A DNA stretch of 11,043 nt, taken from positions 1 to 11,043 of the forward strand of contig CANGML010000034.1 in the NCBI GenBank assembly GCA_947454585.1, read 5' to 3'. The stretch is from Comamonadaceae bacterium. GTDB taxonomy: Bacteria > Pseudomonadota > Gammaproteobacteria > Burkholderiales > Burkholderiaceae_C. A program made the translations under genes and the position numbers. The notes beneath the pieces were generated by a model, which did not search any database, had not been told where the DNA came from, and saw only the letters and a program-made list of their open reading frames with translations. This document shows, piece after piece, positions 1-7,118 of the stretch (within the stretch, counting starts at the first letter, position 1; the number at the start of each line of letters is the position of its first letter).

Positions 1-116
1 ATCAATGAAGTTTCAGTCGCACCACCATAGACGATGCCAGGTGTACGACCCGTGATACGCAGACGGCGGCTCGCACCCGTTCCCTGCTTAGCGCGCTCAA
101 AAGCGACAAATTTCAT
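1..116 (-). CDS. rplY: 50S ribosomal protein L25 (Ctc/TL5 family), 5' part only
   Basis: Only the first 38 codons are in the window; the gene continues past the left edge. The translation begins [14 protein letters not shown] and continues with [17 protein letters not shown], which is the N-terminal L25 domain that binds 5S rRNA in the large ribosomal subunit. The start is well supported by a TGGAG ribosome binding site (complement of 123-127), six bases before the ATG. It lies downstream of prs in the same direction, as in many beta- and gammaproteobacteria, where pth usually follows. Whether this is the short form or the longer CTC form with a C-terminal domain cannot be seen here, although the MKFVAFER start resembles the long betaproteobacterial form. 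Confidence 0.93.
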   Translation of the reverse strand, partial: MKFVAFERAKQGTGASRRLRITGRTPGIVYGGATETSL

Positions 117-122
117 AATTAA

Positions 123-127
123 CTCCA
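123..127 (-). promoter_or_regulatory. rplY ribosome binding site
   Basis: Read on the minus strand, TGGAG sits six bases before the rplY ATG. It is the clearest Shine-Dalgarno sequence seen at any start in the window, where most other genes have weak or no such match. It fixes the rplY start and lies just after the leader hairpin at 132-156. Confidence 0.7.
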
Positions 128-131
128 GTAA

Positions 132-156
132 GAACCCACCGCGACCAGTGTGGTTC
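132..156 (-). promoter_or_regulatory. Hairpin in the rplY leader, just upstream of its ribosome binding site
   Basis: Read on the minus strand, GAACC pairs with GGTTC, then one bulged A, then CAC pairs with GTG around an 8-nt loop. This gives eight pairs in 25 nt, ending four bases before the TGGAG site. In E. coli, L25 is known to repress translation of its own mRNA, so a leader structure here could be a control element. That role is inference; only the inverted repeat is seen. Confidence 0.4.
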
Positions 157-163
157 CAGTTTC

Positions 164-188
164 AAAAATAGGCTGCATGACTGCAGCC
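164..188 (-). terminator. Terminator-like hairpin after prs
   Basis: On the minus strand a perfect 7-bp stem (GGCTGCA / TGCAGCC) with a 4-nt loop GTCA is followed directly by TATTTTTG. It lies about 35 nt past the prs stop and before rplY. The stem is short and the T-tract is interrupted, so it may terminate only partly. I could not find a convincing promoter between it and rplY, which favours partial readthrough or attenuation over a complete stop. Confidence 0.5.
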
Positions 189-223
189 CGGGGGCGATGT
201 TCGACGACGTCGGTGCCGGTTGT

Positions 224-1198
224 TTAGAACAACTGGTCTTGGTCGGAGAACAAACTCATGACCGACTCACCGCTGGCAATGCGTTGGATCGTCTCTGCGA
301 TCAACGGAGCCACGGTGAGTTGGCGGATTTTTTTACAAGCGCGGCCTGCTTCGCTCAAAGGGATGGTGTTGGTTACCACCACTTCGTCGAGAGCCTCGCC
401 TTTGGCAATGCGTTCAATCGCAGGGCCAGAGAAGATGGGGTGTGTGCAATAGGCGTACACCTTTTTGGCACCACGCGCTTTGAGTACTTCAGCAGCTTTC
501 ACCAGAGTGCCCGCGGTGTCGATCATGTCGTCCATGATCACGCAGTTGCGGCCTTCGATGTCACCAATCACGTTCATCACCTCAGACACGTTGGCTTTAG
601 GACGGCGCTTGTCGATGATGGCCAAATCGCAACCCAGCTGTTTGGCCAAAGCGCGTGCGCGCACCACACCACCGACATCGGGCGACACAACAATCAGGTC
701 ATCGTAATTTTTGGTGCGCAAGTCGCCCAACAACACGGGGGAGGCGTAAATGTTGTCGACAGGGATATCGAAGAAACCTTGGATTTGGTCCGCATGCAAA
801 TCCATCGTCAATACGCGGTCAACGCCAGCGGTCTGCAGCAAATCGGCCACCAGCTTGGCAGAGATGGGCACTCGGCTAGAGCGGGGGCGACGGTCTTGGC
901 GGGCATAGCCGAAGTAGGGGATCACGGCGCTGATGCGTTCAGCTGAGGCACGCTTTAAAGCGTCGACCATGATCAACAGCTCCATCACGCTTTCGTTGGT
1001 GGGCGCGCAGGTGCTTTGCACCACGAACACATCGCGGGCACGCACGTTTTGGTTGATTTCGACAGTGACTTCACCGTCCGAGAAGCGACCCACATGGGCT
1101 GCGCCAACTTCAATGCCTAGATGGGTTGCAATTTCAGCGGCCAGCGTGGGGTTGGCGTTGCCTGTAAAGACCATGAAGTCGGGAATGTGGGTCGACAT
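224..1198 (-). CDS. prs: Ribose-phosphate pyrophosphokinase (PRPP synthetase)
   Basis: This enzyme transfers pyrophosphate from ATP to ribose 5-phosphate, making PRPP for purine, pyrimidine, NAD, histidine and tryptophan synthesis in the cytoplasm. The 324-residue product carries the family motifs: FGYARQDR at 96-103 (ATP site), DLHADQ at 133-138 with the metal-binding histidine, KRRPK at 197-201 in the catalytic flexible loop, and DDMIDTAGT at 223-231, the PRPP/ribose-phosphate loop. I chose the ATG giving [14 protein letters not shown] because related proteins start about there. An in-frame ATG at 1222 would add eight residues and lie only 12 nt from the tRNA. Neither start has a good Shine-Dalgarno sequence. 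The gene follows tRNA-Gln by 36 nt and is very probably co-transcribed with it. Confidence 0.97.
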   Translation of the reverse strand: MSTHIPDFMVFTGNANPTLAAEIATHLGIEVGAAHVGRFSDGEVTVEINQNVRARDVFVVQSTCAPTNESVMELLIMVDALKRASAERISAVIPYFGYARQDRRPRSSRVPISAKLVADLLQTAGVDRVLTMDLHADQIQGFFDIPVDNIYASPVLLGDLRTKNYDDLIVVSPDVGGVVRARALAKQLGCDLAIIDKRRPKANVSEVMNVIGDIEGRNCVIMDDMIDTAGTLVKAAEVLKARGAKKVYAYCTHPIFSGPAIERIAKGEALDEVVVTNTIPLSEAGRACKKIRQLTVAPLIAETIQRIASGESVMSLFSDQDQLF

Positions 1199-1234
1199 GA
1201 TGACGTATGACTTTCGCTTCATGATTAGGAAATT

Positions 1235-1311
1235 TGGCAGGGGAAGAAGGACTCGAACCTTCGAATGCCGGAATCAAAATCCGGTGCCTTAACCAACTTG
1301 GCGACTCCCCT
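1235..1311 (-). tRNA. tRNA-Gln (anticodon UUG)
   Basis: A complete 77-nt tRNA reads on the minus strand. It has a 7-bp acceptor stem (AGGGGAG with TTCCCCT, including one G-U pair), discriminator G, and an encoded CCA at 1235-1237. The D arm contains GCC AAG TTGGTTAA GGC. The anticodon stem CCGGA/TCCGG carries loop TTTTGAT, with TTG at 1275-1277. The T arm contains GGTTCGAGTCC. The UUG anticodon is glutamine. It sits between ispE (32 nt upstream) and prs (36 nt downstream, same strand), so it is probably cut out of an mRNA by RNase P and 3' processing enzymes. Confidence 0.97.
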
Positions 1312-1321
1312 ACACAGGTCA

Positions 1322-1334
1322 GCTGCTTTGCAGC
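1322..1334 (-). other. Small inverted repeat between ispE and tRNA-Gln
   Basis: GCTGC and GCAGC flank a 3-nt loop in the 32-nt gap between the ispE stop and the tRNA 5' end. There is no T-tract, so it does not look like a terminator on the minus strand. It could be a small leader structure near the tRNA 5' processing site, or chance. Confidence 0.25.
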
Positions 1335-1343
1335 AACCAACCG

Positions 1344-2189
1344 TTAACTTTCACTAGCCGCCCAACCCGCTTGGGGATGAACGGCCATATTGCTGCATAT
1401 CCGCATTTGCCAGTTGTGTGGCGGCAGATCAAGTTGCACGCCTTCAGGTAACTGGGCAAACACTGTGCTGCCAGAGCCTGTCATGCGAGGGCTTAGTCCG
1501 AAAGAGGCGAGCCACTGAAGGGCTTGGTCAATTTCTGGGCACAGCGCTTGGGCCACTGGCTGCAAATCATTTCGGCCAAAACCGTAAGGATCAACAGCAA
1601 AGACCGGCATTGTAGCAGTTTCTGAGTTGCGTTGCAGCTCAGGGTGGCGAAAAATTTGTGCAGTCTCGACCCCCACGTGAGGTTTGACCACGACAAACCG
1701 AGAAGGCGGTAGTGCAATGGCATGAAGTTTCTCGCCAATGCCCTCTACCCATGCGTTGTGTCCGTATAAGAAAAAAGGCACATCGGCTCCTAAGTTCAAG
1801 CCTAGGGGGAGTAATTTTGAGAGCGGCCAGTTCAGTTCCCAAAGACGGTTGAGCGCTAGCAGTGTGGTCGCCGCATCAGAGGAGCCTCCCCCCATGCCTG
1901 CTTGCGCAGGGATTTGTTTTTCAATCGCGATGTGCGCTCCCCAAGGGGTGCCACTGGCTTGCTGCAAACTGCGTGCAGCGCGCATGACCAAGTCATCGTG
2001 GGGCAAGGTCACCGTCAAATCTTCGCGTTCAATCGCACCATCCTCGCGACGGTCAAAGTGCAGGGTGTCGCACCAGTCGATCAGCATGAACACCGATTGC
2101 AGCAAGTGATAACCGTCATTGCGCCGTCCTGTGATGTGCAAGAACAAGTTCAGTTTGGCTGGAGCTAAAACGTCATGAAGGGCGTACAT
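1344..2189 (-). CDS. ispE: 4-diphosphocytidyl-2-C-methyl-D-erythritol kinase
   Basis: IspE is the ATP-dependent GHMP kinase of the non-mevalonate (MEP) isoprenoid pathway. It phosphorylates the 2-hydroxyl of CDP-methylerythritol. The 281-residue protein has PAKLNLFLH at 10-18 with the conserved lysine at 12, the glycine-rich ATP loop GMGGGSSDAA at 98-107, GADVPFF at 134-140 with the catalytic aspartate, and the third GHMP motif MTGSGSTVF at 237-245. Its length is normal for the family. The start is six nt after the lolB stop, so translation is probably coupled. The lolB-ispE-tRNA-prs order is a familiar proteobacterial arrangement. Nothing is missing. Confidence 0.97.
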   Translation of the reverse strand: MYALHDVLAPAKLNLFLHITGRRNDGYHLLQSVFMLIDWCDTLHFDRREDGAIEREDLTVTLPHDDLVMRAARSLQQASGTPWGAHIAIEKQIPAQAGMGGGSSDAATTLLALNRLWELNWPLSKLLPLGLNLGADVPFFLYGHNAWVEGIGEKLHAIALPPSRFVVVKPHVGVETAQIFRHPELQRNSETATMPVFAVDPYGFGRNDLQPVAQALCPEIDQALQWLASFGLSPRMTGSGSTVFAQLPEGVQLDLPPHNWQMRICSNMAVHPQAGWAASES

Positions 2190-2195
2190 GGGCCA

Positions 2196-2687
2196 TCAGT
2201 CTCGTTTGATGCGGAGGGTTACTTCTGGGGTGGGCGCTGTTCGACGTGCCAAGAGCGTCCCCTGCTGTGCCCCAGATAAGTCGGTTTGCCATCCTGTGAC
2301 AGGGGTATTTTCGCCTTGGAGCCAATTAAAAATGGCAGCCATCGGTAAAGCAGCGCCAGTGATTTGTTCGGTCAACTCAGCCAATGATTTGAAGCTTTGC
2401 CGCTGCTTGCCATCGCTGAGCTCGACCTGCTGGGGGGACCATTGAATGGCGCCTACCGTGGTGCCAAGCGGTGAGTACAAATCTAGCGAGCCTTGGTTGA
2501 CATCGCCACGCAATAAGAACCGCGCGCTCATGGCTGTCGGTGGGTCGCCCATCACGGTCACACTGAGCCTGCCTTGCCATTCTGTTTGTGGTGTCTGCTC
2601 CCCGGGTGCACGAAGCGCAGAGAGTGTCGGTGTGGCGCAACCAGTCAACAGGCAAGCCGACAGCGCGGTCCACCAAACGAGACGCAT
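2196..2687 (-). CDS. lolB: Outer-membrane lipoprotein localisation factor LolB
   Basis: LolB receives lipoproteins from the periplasmic carrier LolA and inserts them into the inner leaflet of the outer membrane. The 163-residue product begins with a lipoprotein signal peptide (MRLVWWTALSACLLTGC) with lipobox LTGC and lipidated cysteine 17. Alanine follows the cysteine, consistent with outer-membrane sorting. The mature part shows the LolB pattern GRLSV, then GSLDLYSPLGTTVG, then a run ending FNWLQGE. The ATG lies two nt after the TGA of the TPR gene. A GTG two codons upstream overlaps that stop and is an alternative start. It is shorter than E. coli LolB (about 207 residues), which I believe is common in this group. 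Confidence 0.9.
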   Translation of the reverse strand: MRLVWWTALSACLLTGCATPTLSALRAPGEQTPQTEWQGRLSVTVMGDPPTAMSARFLLRGDVNQGSLDLYSPLGTTVGAIQWSPQQVELSDGKQRQSFKSLAELTEQITGAALPMAAIFNWLQGENTPVTGWQTDLSGAQQGTLLARRTAPTPEVTLRIKRD

Positions 2688-2689
2688 GG

Positions 2690-4330
2690 TCACAGAGCAG
2701 GCTTGAGGCGTTGCAAGGTTTCTTGCAAGGTCTCGTTGGTGGGCGCAATCGAGAGGCCTTCGCGCCAAATTTGAATGGCTTCGTGGGTGCGTTTCATCTG
2801 CCAAAGCACTTCACCTAAGTGCGCGGCGATCTCGGCATCTGCACGGGCCTTGTAGGCCTTTTGTAGGTAACCCAATGCCGAAGGCAAGTTGCCCAATCGA
2901 TACTCAACCCAGCCTAGGCTGTCGGTGATGAAAGGGTCGTCGGGTGCAAAGGTGAGCGCTTTGATGATGAGTTGTTTGGCCTCGGGGAGCCGAACATTGC
3001 GATCAGCCAACGAAAAACCTAGTGCGTTGTAGGCGTTGTAATAGCTTGGATTTAGGGCGATGACCGAACGAAGCAAGCGCTCCATTTCTTCCAGTTTGTT
3101 CAGTTTTTCAGCCAACATGGCTTGTTCATAGAGCAAATCGATGTCTTCGCCGCTGTGGGCCGACAGCAAATCAAATGCAGCTTGCCATTGGCGATGATCG
3201 CGCAGCAGTTGCACTTCGGCTAAGGTCCGGCTGCGAGCTTCGTCGGCAGTGTTGGCGGGTAGTTGTTGAATCAACTGACGCGCCTCGCCCAGCTTGCCTT
3301 GTCGAGCCAGCAGGGCGGCGCGACGCGTTTGTGCTTGGGTGATGCCGCGGGTATTGTTATCGTCATTGGCTGTCTGACTTACCAAGTTGACGTACCGAGA
3401 CAACGATGCCTCGGCTTCTTTGTCTTGTCCTTGTTCGAATTGAATCGACCCAAGCACCAGCCATGCCTCTGCCGCTTTAGGGTCTTTGCGTGTGATGGTT
3501 TGCAGCTGACTGGCTGCTTCGTCGTAACGGGCTAATTCGATCAGCACCCTGACATGGCTCATGGCTAATTCGGCGCTGTCTTGCCGTTTCAGGGCCAGCT
3601 GCACCAGCGGCTCAGCCTCCGCGACCTTGCGCCCCATCAACTCTAAGGCGAGCAGGGACGGGCCGGAAGCTTTGGTATCCGCTGCTTGTCCTTTTCTGAC
3701 CGCATCAAGTGCACCACTCAGGTCGTTGCTGGCGATACGCATGCGACCCACCGTGGTCCAAGCCGCAGCAGCAGTCGTGTTGATTTTGTTGAGATAAGGC
3801 TCTAGCGCTTGCTCAACTACAGCTGTGGCCTTTTTTTTGTCTGTGACGCGAGCGTAGTGGCGCGGGATCAAATTAATGGCGTTGTCGCGCTCCATCTCGG
3901 GTGCCAGCGACAACTCTTTCTTCAGCGGTTCCAAACTTTCACTGACTTGATTCAAGGCCACCAAAATTTGAAATACTTGACTATTGGCTTTTCGGTCTTG
4001 CGGCCAAGCTTGCGCCCAAGCGCGCGCAGCCATCAGAGCACCGTCTCCTGAGCGGGCTTTTAGCGCAATGTCAACGGCGCGGTCATACAACTGCGCATCG
4101 TTGGATTTACGCGCCGCATCCAACAGCAGCGAGAACCCCGCTGCTGGTTCGCCTAAGCGCAAATTTAACTCGCCAAGCAAAATCTCATAGAGCAATTCAC
4201 CCGTGATGGCAGAGTTCACTACCTTCTCGCTGCTTTGTGCATTGGCATGCATGGGCAGGGCGCAAGAGGCTGCCGTGATGAGCGCAAGGCGCAAGGCCCA
4301 ATGTCGGGCTGCAGTCAAGGGGAATTTCAT
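2690..4330 (-). CDS. Periplasmic TPR-repeat protein, positional counterpart of LbcA
   Basis: A 546-residue protein made mostly of helical tetratricopeptide-like repeats. The clearest copies lie at about 287-315, 400-430, 431-462 (with NALGFSLADR), 464-495 (with DSLGWVEYRLG) and 499-530 (with AAHLGEVLW). Residues 1-31 form a signal peptide (MKFPLTAARH, then a hydrophobic stretch, ending HANA before QSS), so it is exported. Cysteine 23 follows Ala-Ala-Ser, a poor lipobox. The reading frame stays open upstream through mutM, but the ATG at 4330 is chosen because it directly precedes the signal peptide. Such a gene sits next to lolB-ispE in many proteobacteria. In Pseudomonas aeruginosa the gene there (PA4667) encodes LbcA, an outer-membrane lipoprotein that activates the periplasmic protease CtpA. 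A similar scaffold role here is inferred from position and repeats only. Confidence 0.85.
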   Translation of the reverse strand: MKFPLTAARHWALRLALITAASCALPMHANAQSSEKVVNSAITGELLYEILLGELNLRLGEPAAGFSLLLDAARKSNDAQLYDRAVDIALKARSGDGALMAARAWAQAWPQDRKANSQVFQILVALNQVSESLEPLKKELSLAPEMERDNAINLIPRHYARVTDKKKATAVVEQALEPYLNKINTTAAAAWTTVGRMRIASNDLSGALDAVRKGQAADTKASGPSLLALELMGRKVAEAEPLVQLALKRQDSAELAMSHVRVLIELARYDEAASQLQTITRKDPKAAEAWLVLGSIQFEQGQDKEAEASLSRYVNLVSQTANDDNNTRGITQAQTRRAALLARQGKLGEARQLIQQLPANTADEARSRTLAEVQLLRDHRQWQAAFDLLSAHSGEDIDLLYEQAMLAEKLNKLEEMERLLRSVIALNPSYYNAYNALGFSLADRNVRLPEAKQLIIKALTFAPDDPFITDSLGWVEYRLGNLPSALGYLQKAYKARADAEIAAHLGEVLWQMKRTHEAIQIWREGLSIAPTNETLQETLQRLKPAL

Positions 4331-4370
4331 GTCCGCATCATAATCGCTGACTGTTTTTTCTTGATGCACC
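4331..4370. promoter_or_regulatory. 40-nt divergent promoter region between the TPR gene and mutM
   Basis: Two oppositely directed units start from this gap, so promoters must lie in or overlap it. Two -10-like hexamers overlap on opposite strands: CATAAT at 4339-4344 for mutM and TATGAT (complement of 4337-4342) for the TPR unit, each matching five of six consensus bases. I found no good -35 element at normal spacing for either. The TPR transcript would begin almost at its ATG. Neither start has a strong ribosome binding site. Confidence 0.3.
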
Positions 4371-5186
4371 ATGCCTGAATTGCCCGAAGTGGAAGTGACC
4401 CGTTTGAGCTTTGCTGACCGCATTGCGGGTGCGCGCGTGACCGGTGTGCGTGTGGGCAAACCCTTGCGCTGGCCTCTGGGGTGCGTGCCAGCGTCTTTGG
4501 TCGGACGCCGTGTGCGGGGTGTGCGTCGGCGTGGCAAGTACTTGCTGGTCGATTTGGATGAGGGCTTGCTGCTCTGGCATTTAGGCATGTCAGGCAGCTT
4601 GCGATTCAGCCACGACAGGACACCCCCACAAACGCATGACCATTTCGATCTAGACACCAACCAAGGCTTGCTGCGTTTGAATGACCCAAGGCGTTTTGGC
4701 GCCGTGGTTTATGCGTCTCATGAGGGCAGCCAGGAAGCCATCAAGTTGCTCGGTCACTTGGGTGTTGAACCCTTGAATGGCCACTTTGATTTGGCAGGCT
4801 TTCACGCGGGCTTGCGCAAACGCCATTCAGCCGTGAAGCAAGTTTTACTGGCTGGCGAGTTGGTGGTGGGGGTGGGCAATATTTACGCCTCAGAAGCCCT
4901 TTTTTTGGCGGGTATCCGTCCCACGGTGCGGGCTGATCGCATCAGTCGCCCGCGGGCAGACAAGTTGCGGCTGGCGATCATTGATGTGCTGTCACGCGCA
5001 GTGAGCAAAGGTGGAAGCACCTTGCGCGACTTCAGCAATGCCGAGGGCCAACAAGGCTACTTTCAGCTCGAAGCCCATGTGTATGACCGCGCGGGTCAAC
5101 CTTGCCGCGCCTGTGGCACGCCTGTTCGCCGTATCCAACAGGGGCAACGATCCACCTATTACTGCGTCACCTGTCAAAAACCATGA
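4371..5186 (+). CDS. mutM: Formamidopyrimidine-DNA glycosylase (Fpg/MutM)
   Basis: This bifunctional DNA glycosylase/AP lyase removes 8-oxoguanine and ring-opened purines opposite cytosine. The start is certain because the N terminus MPELPEVEV supplies the catalytic proline (residue 2) and glutamate (residue 3) exposed after Met removal. Also present are the lysine of RRGKYLL at 56, the intercalating HLGMSGSL methionine at 73, NDPRRFG at 104-110, the helix-two-turn-helix segment with [12 protein letters not shown], and a C-terminal zinc finger C-X2-C-X16-C-X2-C. At 271 residues it is full length. There is no visible Shine-Dalgarno sequence. Its stop overlaps the mutY start (ATGA), so the two 8-oxoG repair genes are probably translationally coupled. 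Confidence 0.97.
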   Translation: MPELPEVEVTRLSFADRIAGARVTGVRVGKPLRWPLGCVPASLVGRRVRGVRRRGKYLLVDLDEGLLLWHLGMSGSLRFSHDRTPPQTHDHFDLDTNQGLLRLNDPRRFGAVVYASHEGSQEAIKLLGHLGVEPLNGHFDLAGFHAGLRKRHSAVKQVLLAGELVVGVGNIYASEALFLAGIRPTVRADRISRPRADKLRLAIIDVLSRAVSKGGSTLRDFSNAEGQQGYFQLEAHVYDRAGQPCRACGTPVRRIQQGQRSTYYCVTCQKP

Positions 5187-6232
5187 CCGCTTCAACGATG
5201 AATTTTGGTGACGCCGTCGTGGCATGGCAAAAAAAGCACGGCCGCCACGACTTACCTTGGCAAAACACAAAAGATCCTTACCGCGTGTGGCTGTCGGAAA
5301 TCATGTTGCAGCAAACGCAGGTGGCGACTGTGCGTGACTACTTCGCGCGTTTTACCCAACGCTTTCCCACGGTGGCTGCCCTGGCGGCAGCGCATCAAGA
5401 CGAGGTGCTGGGCTTGTGGAGTGGTTTGGGCTATTACAGTCGCGCGCGAAATTTGCATCGTGCTGCGCAACAGGTGGTGGCACTGCACGGTGGCGAATTT
5501 CCGCGTTCTGCAGAGGCGCTACAAACCTTGCCCGGTATTGGCCGCTCTACCGCTGCTGCGGTGGCGTCCCTGTGTTTTGGCGAACCGATTGCAATTTTGG
5601 ATGGCAATGTCAAACGTGTGCTGACACGGTATTTAGGGTTCGACGGTGACTTGGCCTCGTCGCGTGTTGAAAAGGAGCTGTGGGCGCTGGCACAAACCAT
5701 GTTGCCGCAACGCGCTGTTCAAAGCGCGATGCCGCACTACACCCAAGGCGTGATGGATTTAGGGGCGACGGTTTGCATGTCTAAAAAACCACAATGCGTC
5801 AAATGTCCCGTCTCTCAAGCGTGCGTTGCGCATACCGAGGGACAGGTCGCGCGCTACCCCGTGAAAACAAAAAAACTCAAACGTAGCGCAGAGCAACTTT
5901 GGCTGCTGCAGCTTGTGACGCAAGAAGGGCATGTCTGGTTGACCCAGCGCCCGCAACAAGGTGTCTGGGCGGGGCTTTATTGCTTGCCGGTGTTTGACAG
6001 TTTTGAAGCCTTGCTGGCAGCTGTGCCCAGCCAGTTCCAAGCAGAGCTGACGGAGGGCGAGGCCTTCAAACACGTGCTGACCCACAAGGACCTTCACCTG
6101 CATCCGGTCATGTGCACCTTGGGCAAAGATGCGCCCCTTAGTTGTCTGTTAGGTGAGGGGCGATGGGTCGACAAAAAAACCTGGCCAGATTTGGGGTTGC
6201 CTGCGCCGATTCGCAAACTGTTGTTGGGCTGA
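5183..6232 (+). CDS. mutY: Adenine DNA glycosylase MutY
   Basis: MutY removes adenine mispaired with 8-oxoguanine, complementing MutM in the GO repair system. The 349-residue protein has the HhH-GPD fold with catalytic glutamate 39 in [10 protein letters not shown], the helix-hairpin-helix [11 protein letters not shown] at 116-126, catalytic aspartate 140 in ILDGNVKRV, and four [4Fe-4S] ligands Cys198, Cys205, Cys208 and Cys214 with C-X6-C-X2-C-X5-C spacing. The C-terminal third (about 230-349) is the MutT/NUDIX-like domain that recognises 8-oxoG, with [10 protein letters not shown] and [11 protein letters not shown] chose the ATG at 5183 because it overlaps the mutM stop; the next ATG is at 5198. 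The 3' end faces rapZ across only seven nt, with no clear terminator. Confidence 0.97.
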   Translation: MTASTMNFGDAVVAWQKKHGRHDLPWQNTKDPYRVWLSEIMLQQTQVATVRDYFARFTQRFPTVAALAAAHQDEVLGLWSGLGYYSRARNLHRAAQQVVALHGGEFPRSAEALQTLPGIGRSTAAAVASLCFGEPIAILDGNVKRVLTRYLGFDGDLASSRVEKELWALAQTMLPQRAVQSAMPHYTQGVMDLGATVCMSKKPQCVKCPVSQACVAHTEGQVARYPVKTKKLKRSAEQLWLLQLVTQEGHVWLTQRPQQGVWAGLYCLPVFDSFEALLAAVPSQFQAELTEGEAFKHVLTHKDLHLHPVMCTLGKDAPLSCLLGEGRWVDKKTWPDLGLPAPIRKLLLG

Positions 6233-6239
6233 CGGACCC

Positions 6240-7118
6240 TTACAGGGGCACGTCAAGTTCGCGGTGGCGTTTAAGCGTGACCCAATCGCTGGCAAAACGT
6301 GCGGTCAGTAACTCCACCAAATACACCGATCGGTGTTGACCGCCGGTGCACCCAATCGCTACCGTCACGTAGCTTCGGTGGTCCTGGCTGAGGCTGGGAA
6401 GCCAGCTATGCAAGAAGTCTGAGATCTGGCTGGCCATCTTCTCGACCGGGTCATGATCTGCCAACCACTCCGCCACAGGCGCGTCTCGACCGGTGAGGGG
6501 CCGTAAGGCAGCTTCGTAATGCGGGTTCGGCAACATGCGCACATCAAAGACGTAGTCGGCATGCACAGGGATACCGCGCTTGAAGGCGAACGATTCAAAC
6601 ATCAGCGTGAGTTGCGTGGCAGGTGCTGAGATGAGTGACTTGATGTAGCCCTGCAGTTTGCTGCTGCGCAACTGGCTGGTATCGATGATGTGGGATTCTT
6701 CTCTGAGCTCAGACAGCAGCTCACGTTCGTGCTCAATCGCTTCGACCAAATCGCGTTGTTGGTCGTGCAAGACTTCCGCTCCATCCTGACGCGACAGGGG
6801 ATGGCGGCGGCGTGTTTCAGAAAAACGATGCACCAAGATCTCGGTGGTCGCATCTAAAAAGAGCAGGCGCACGTTGACATCTAAGGCGCGTAAATGGGCC
6901 AACTGAGCGGGGACCAAGGGCAGTGAGTTGGCGCTGCGCACATCCATCGCAATCGCCACTTTGCTGGCGTTGTGCTGCTCTTCTAACTGCACAAAGGGCA
7001 GCAGGAGTTCGGGCGGTAGGTTGTCGACGCAGTAGTAGCCTGCATCTTCAAGGGCGTGCAAGGCAACAGACTTGCCAGAGCCCGACATGCCAGTGATGAG
7101 GACCAATTCTTGTTTCAT
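6240..7118 (-). CDS. rapZ: RapZ/YvcJ-family P-loop nucleotide-binding regulator
   Basis: In E. coli RapZ binds glucosamine 6-phosphate and the small RNAs GlmY and GlmZ, and guides RNase E to GlmZ to control glmS. The wider family binds ATP/GTP. The 292-residue protein has Walker A GMSGSGKS at 10-17, AMDVRS at 57-62, the conserved TRRRHPLS at 102-109, and a C-terminal domain with [10 protein letters not shown] at 192-201 and [14 protein letters not shown] at 256-269. The family fold is therefore complete. The extreme C terminus ends RHRELDVPL and lacks the basic KRK tail of E. coli RapZ. The gene overlaps recN by ATGA rather than following ptsN or hprK as in several relatives. Its RNA-binding role here is uncertain. 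Confidence 0.93.
   Translation of the reverse strand: MKQELVLITGMSGSGKSVALHALEDAGYYCVDNLPPELLLPFVQLEEQHNASKVAIAMDVRSANSLPLVPAQLAHLRALDVNVRLLFLDATTEILVHRFSETRRRHPLSRQDGAEVLHDQQRDLVEAIEHERELLSELREESHIIDTSQLRSSKLQGYIKSLISAPATQLTLMFESFAFKRGIPVHADYVFDVRMLPNPHYEAALRPLTGRDAPVAEWLADHDPVEKMASQISDFLHSWLPSLSQDHRSYVTVAIGCTGGQHRSVYLVELLTARFASDWVTLKRHRELDVPL

Noticed and set aside
137..165. rplY promoter with TTGAAA as the -35 element (complement of 160-165)
   Set aside because: The position 17 nt downstream reads GCGGTG on the minus strand, which is not a -10 element.
197..946. A 249-codon open frame on the plus strand opposite prs
   Set aside because: It lies entirely antisense to the well-supported prs gene and is rich in His, Val and Asp in the way expected of a complement of a conserved gene. 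It has no recognisable domain.
2688..2804. Longer lolB start adding 39 residues
   Set aside because: The extension overlaps the TPR coding sequence and would bury the lipoprotein signal peptide internally. The ATG at 2687 gives a proper signal peptide and lipobox.
4331..4660. Upstream extension of the TPR protein reading frame across the 5' end of mutM
   Set aside because: The added 110 residues are basic, Pro/Ser/Thr-rich and antisense to conserved mutM sequence. The signal peptide begins precisely at the ATG at 4330.
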